From the NCBI GenBank assembly GCA_023424395.1, contig JAFADY010000045.1, positions 55,661 through 119,660 on the forward strand: a DNA stretch of 64,000 nt. Direction: 5' to 3'. The notes under the pieces were generated by a model. It was not told the DNA's origin, searched no databases, and was given only the letters and a program-made list of their open reading frames with translations. This document shows, piece after piece, positions 61,275-64,000 of this stretch (positions within the stretch are counted from its first letter, which is position 1; every line of letters starts with the position of its first letter). The position numbers and the translations under genes were made by a program. The stretch is from Bacteroidota bacterium. Lineage in GTDB: Bacteria > Bacteroidota > Bacteroidia > Bacteroidales > Dysgonomonadaceae.

Positions 61275-62940
61275 AAAAAATGAACTAACGAAAGAACTGA
61301 ACATTGACCCCGTACTGGTAGAATTATTGCTAAAAAGAGGCATTTTGACCTTTGAAGAAGCGAAAAAATTCCTCAATCCCAATTTAGACGATCTGCATGA
61401 CCCTTTTCTTCTACCCGATATGGAGAAAGCCATACGAAGAATTGAGAAAGCTATTGGAAATAAAGAACGTATTCTGATTTACGGCGATTACGATGTTGAT
61501 GGAACAACTGCAGTTGCGTTGGTTTACAAGTTTTTAAGGAAAATAACCAGTAATATAGATTATTACATTCCTGACAGGTACGATGAAGGGTACGGCATTT
61601 CGGTTCAAGGAATCAATTATGCTGTTGAAACGGGCGTGAAGCTCATAATTTCTCTCGATTGCGGCATAAAAGCAGTTTCTAAAGTAGCTTATGCCAAACA
61701 ACACGGAATAGATTTTATCATCTGCGACCACCACATGCCGGACGAGCATCTTCCCGATGCCGTGGCCGTTGTTGATGCAAAACGCATCGACTCAACCTAT
61801 CCCTACGAAGAACTATCGGGTTGCGGAGTTGGTTTTAAACTTGTGCAGGCCTTCTCTCTTCGGAACGGCCTGGCTTTTTCCGAAATTGAACCCCTACTCG
61901 ATTTAGTGGCTGTGAGCATTGCAGCAGATATCGTCCCTCTCACCGGAGAGAACAGGATTTTAATGCACCACGGCTTAAAACAGTTGAATGCCAATCCCAG
62001 CTTTGGTTTACGGGGAATTATCGATATTTGCGGTTTAAGCCGCAAACAAATTACGGTAAATGATATTGCCTTTAAAATAGGCCCAAGGATCAATGCATCA
62101 GGCAGGATGATGAACGGCAAAGAAGCTGTTGACCTGATGCTTGCTGCAGACATGTCGCAAGCCAGAGAAAAATCGAAAAACATCGATAAGTACAACGAAG
62201 ACCGTCGCGAGTTGGATAAAAAAATAACGGAAGAAGCCATTGATTTTATTGATAATGAAATAGATATAACCGAGCAAAAAAGCATCGTGCTTTACAACAA
62301 TACGTGGCACAAAGGCATCATTGGCATTGTAGCATCCCGATTAACGGAACGTTATTACCGGCCCGCTGTGGTTTTGACCAAATCGGGCGAAATGATCTCC
62401 GGCTCAGCGCGTTCCGTGCACGGATTTGATGTTTACAGAGCGATTGAAGCCTGCAAAGACATTCTTGAGAATTTTGGAGGCCATACCTATGCTGCCGGAT
62501 TAACACTCAAGGAAAGCAATTTCGATGAGTTTAAACGCCGTTTCTTTTCTATCTCTTTCGACGAAGTAGAAAGTGTGATGATGGAGCCCAAACTAACCAT
62601 TGATGCCGAAATATCTTTGGCAAACATAACACCTAAATTCGTGCGAGATTTGACGCTCTTTAATCCGTTCGGCCCCGAAAACGAAAATCCTGTTTTCTTA
62701 ACCAGAGCCGTAACCGATGCCGGAGGCAGCAAATTGGTAGGAAAAGGTTTTCACCATATCAAGCTCGAAATAATCGACAAAACCGTTACTGAACCCGTCC
62801 AAGCGATTGCATTCAGCGCCGATGCGCATTTTAAAAAAATAAAAGACAAGCAACCTGTTGATATTTGTTATAATATTGAAGAAAATAGGCACAGCGGCAC
62901 GGTTTTCACTCAGCTTATGGTGAAAGACATAAAAAGTTAA
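61225..62940 (+). CDS. recJ: single-stranded-DNA exonuclease RecJ
   Basis: A 571-residue 5'-3' exonuclease of the DHH family used in recombination and mismatch repair. Motifs include the metal-binding YGDYDVDGTTAV, the DHH box CDHHMPD and the DHHA1 motif GGHTYAAGLT; the OB domain follows. Start at MTYKWNYLTL, as in related proteins. Forty-two bases before recQ. Confidence 0.96.
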   Translation: MTYKWNYLTLTNDQKNKKNELTKELNIDPVLVELLLKRGILTFEEAKKFLNPNLDDLHDPFLLPDMEKAIRRIEKAIGNKERILIYGDYDVDGTTAVALVYKFLRKITSNIDYYIPDRYDEGYGISVQGINYAVETGVKLIISLDCGIKAVSKVAYAKQHGIDFIICDHHMPDEHLPDAVAVVDAKRIDSTYPYEELSGCGVGFKLVQAFSLRNGLAFSEIEPLLDLVAVSIAADIVPLTGENRILMHHGLKQLNANPSFGLRGIIDICGLSRKQITVNDIAFKIGPRINASGRMMNGKEAVDLMLAADMSQAREKSKNIDKYNEDRRELDKKITEEAIDFIDNEIDITEQKSIVLYNNTWHKGIIGIVASRLTERYYRPAVVLTKSGEMISGSARSVHGFDVYRAIEACKDILENFGGHTYAAGLTLKESNFDEFKRRFFSISFDEVESVMMEPKLTIDAEISLANITPKFVRDLTLFNPFGPENENPVFLTRAVTDAGGSKLVGKGFHHIKLEIIDKTVTEPVQAIAFSADAHFKKIKDKQPVDICYNIEENRHSGTVFTQLMVKDIKS

Positions 62941-62982
62941 TTCGTTTGAGAAACGATATATTTTCGATCAATCACTAAGTTT

Positions 62983-64000
62983 ATGGAGTCGGCTTTATTC
63001 CATGAAATTCTGAAACGATATTGGGGATACGATTCGTTTCGTCCGCTTCAAGAAGAGATCATTCAATCGGTTTGGGAGCGTAAAGATACGCTCGGACTCA
63101 TGCCCACCGGCGGCGGCAAATCGTTGACCTTTCAGGTTCCCGCCATGGGAACGGATGGAATTTGCCTGGTAGTAACACCGCTCATCGCGTTGATGAAAGA
63201 CCAGGTAGATAATCTTCGGGCTTTGGGTATTAAAGCTACAGCAGTTTATTCGGGAATGTCGCGCGACGAAATTCTTACCTCGCTCGAAAACTGCATTTTC
63301 GGCGATTATAAATTCCTGTACGTGTCGCCCGAAAGGCTTTCATCGGATATCTTTCTTGCCAAACTTAAAGCCATGCAGGTTTCTTTACTTGTGGTGGATG
63401 AATCTCATTGTATTTCTCAATGGGGTTACGATTTTCGTCCTTCGTACCTCAACATTGCCGAAATACGCAAACTCCTGCCCAATGTTCCAGTTCTCGCTCT
63501 TACCGCCACTGCCACGCAGGAAGTAGTGGACGACATTCAGGAAAAACTCCATTTCAAAGAAAAAAATGTTTTTAGAAAAAGTTTTCACAGAGAAAATTTA
63601 TCTTATGTGGTTCGTTTTGCCGAAAATAAAATCGGGGAACTTACCCATATATTGAAATCCGTTCGGGGAACGGCTATCGTTTATGTGCGAAGCCGGCAGG
63701 AAACAAAAGAAATTGCGACAGCGTTGCAAAAAGCAAAAATCTCGGCGGATTTTTTTCACGCCGGAATTCCCTACGAGGAAAAAGTTTACAAGCAAAATGC
63801 GTGGAAGCAAAATGAGTGCCGGGTAATTGTCGCTACAAACGCTTTCGGGATGGGAATTGATAAACCGGATGTCCGATTGGTTGTACACGCAGACTTGCCC
63901 AATTCACTGGAGGAGTATTACCAAGAGGCAGGACGTGCCGGAAGAGATGGCGAACTCGCTTATGCCATTATTTTATACACAAAAGCCGATAGCGCAAAGT
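62983..64000 (+). CDS. recQ: RecQ family ATP-dependent DNA helicase (3' end outside window)
   Basis: The first 339 codons are visible. Walker A is MPTGGGKSLTFQ, the DEAH-type box is VVDESHCISQWG, and the RecQ motifs LTATAT, VATNAFGMGIDKPD and QEAGRAGRDG are present, quoted in part. The zinc-binding and HRDC regions lie beyond the right edge, so the total length is unknown. Its position behind recJ suggests a shared recombination role. Confidence 0.95.
   Translation, partial: MESALFHEILKRYWGYDSFRPLQEEIIQSVWERKDTLGLMPTGGGKSLTFQVPAMGTDGICLVVTPLIALMKDQVDNLRALGIKATAVYSGMSRDEILTSLENCIFGDYKFLYVSPERLSSDIFLAKLKAMQVSLLVVDESHCISQWGYDFRPSYLNIAEIRKLLPNVPVLALTATATQEVVDDIQEKLHFKEKNVFRKSFHRENLSYVVRFAENKIGELTHILKSVRGTAIVYVRSRQETKEIATALQKAKISADFFHAGIPYEEKVYKQNAWKQNECRVIVATNAFGMGIDKPDVRLVVHADLPNSLEEYYQEAGRAGRDGELAYAIILYTKADSAK

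Noticed and set aside
1..64000. tRNA or rRNA genes
   Set aside because: I looked for T-loop and acceptor-stem patterns in the spacers and saw none; all spacers are short or filled by the elements listed. A covariance search would be needed to be certain.

Overview
The window looks like a chromosome segment of an anaerobic or facultative member of the phylum Bacteroidota, probably order Bacteroidales; I cannot fix the family. The grounds are: TAnnTTTG-type -7 promoter boxes in front of many genes; no obvious Shine-Dalgarno sequences; gliding/type IX secretion genes (gldE, gldD) with three cell-surface proteins carrying C-terminal sorting domains; the rplM-rpsI-rpsB-tsf order; a fused CcsBA cytochrome c synthetase; a Bacillus-type three-subunit succinate dehydrogenase/fumarate reductase; KorAB; and tryptophanase. 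No tRNA, rRNA, CRISPR array, prophage or intact insertion sequence was seen.

Layout. 1-10.7 kb: guaB (partial), then a redox region. It holds a NapC/NrfH-like tetraheme cytochrome fused to a SUMF1 domain, a Tat-exported Gfo/Idh/MocA oxidoreductase, a Tat-exported TIM-barrel isomerase-like protein, CcsBA, and a four-heme protein joining a MauG/CcpA peroxidase to a TsdA-like thiosulfate/tetrathionate domain. 10.7-18.7 kb: porin, 2-Cys peroxiredoxin, aminotransferase, sdhCAB (fumarate reductase) and a small outer-membrane barrel. 18.8-27.7 kb: priA converging on an HU / 30-residue bS22-like protein / RNase G unit with a three-hairpin RNase G leader; then mutY, ssb, gldE, gldD and a phosphopantetheinyl transferase. 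27.7-30.7 kb: ribosomal operon with a structured L13 leader. 31-36.7 kb: three type IX secretion cargo proteins, the last an endonuclease I. 36.8-46.8 kb: korBA, a three-part ANT(6)/4-TM/methyltransferase fusion, a twice-frameshifted TonB-domain gene, a tetrapyrrole-methylase-fold methyltransferase, rhomboid, NUDIX, orphan histidine kinase, B3/B4 protein. 47-57 kb: GH20 hexosaminidase, rplY-pth-S4 protein, comB/maf divergent pair, a DUF433/DUF5615 toxin-antitoxin pair, aspartate kinase, CreD, tryptophanase with a long leader. 57-64 kb: hflX, an outer-membrane barrel, a TRIC-type channel, mnmA, recJ and recQ (partial).

How the genes fit together: CcsBA would attach heme to the multiheme proteins on both sides of it. 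Electrons could pass from menaquinol through the tetraheme protein to periplasmic partners, while the fumarate reductase handles the anaerobic terminal step and KorAB the ferredoxin-linked 2-oxoacid step. The redox proteins next to the Tat-exported sugar enzymes suggest an envelope sugar-oxidation module, which is inference. The least ordinary items are the peroxidase-TsdA fusion, the nucleotidyltransferase-membrane-methyltransferase fusion, the RNase G leader, the tryptophanase leader with a small ORF, and a set of intergenic 'word-repeat' islands spread through the window.
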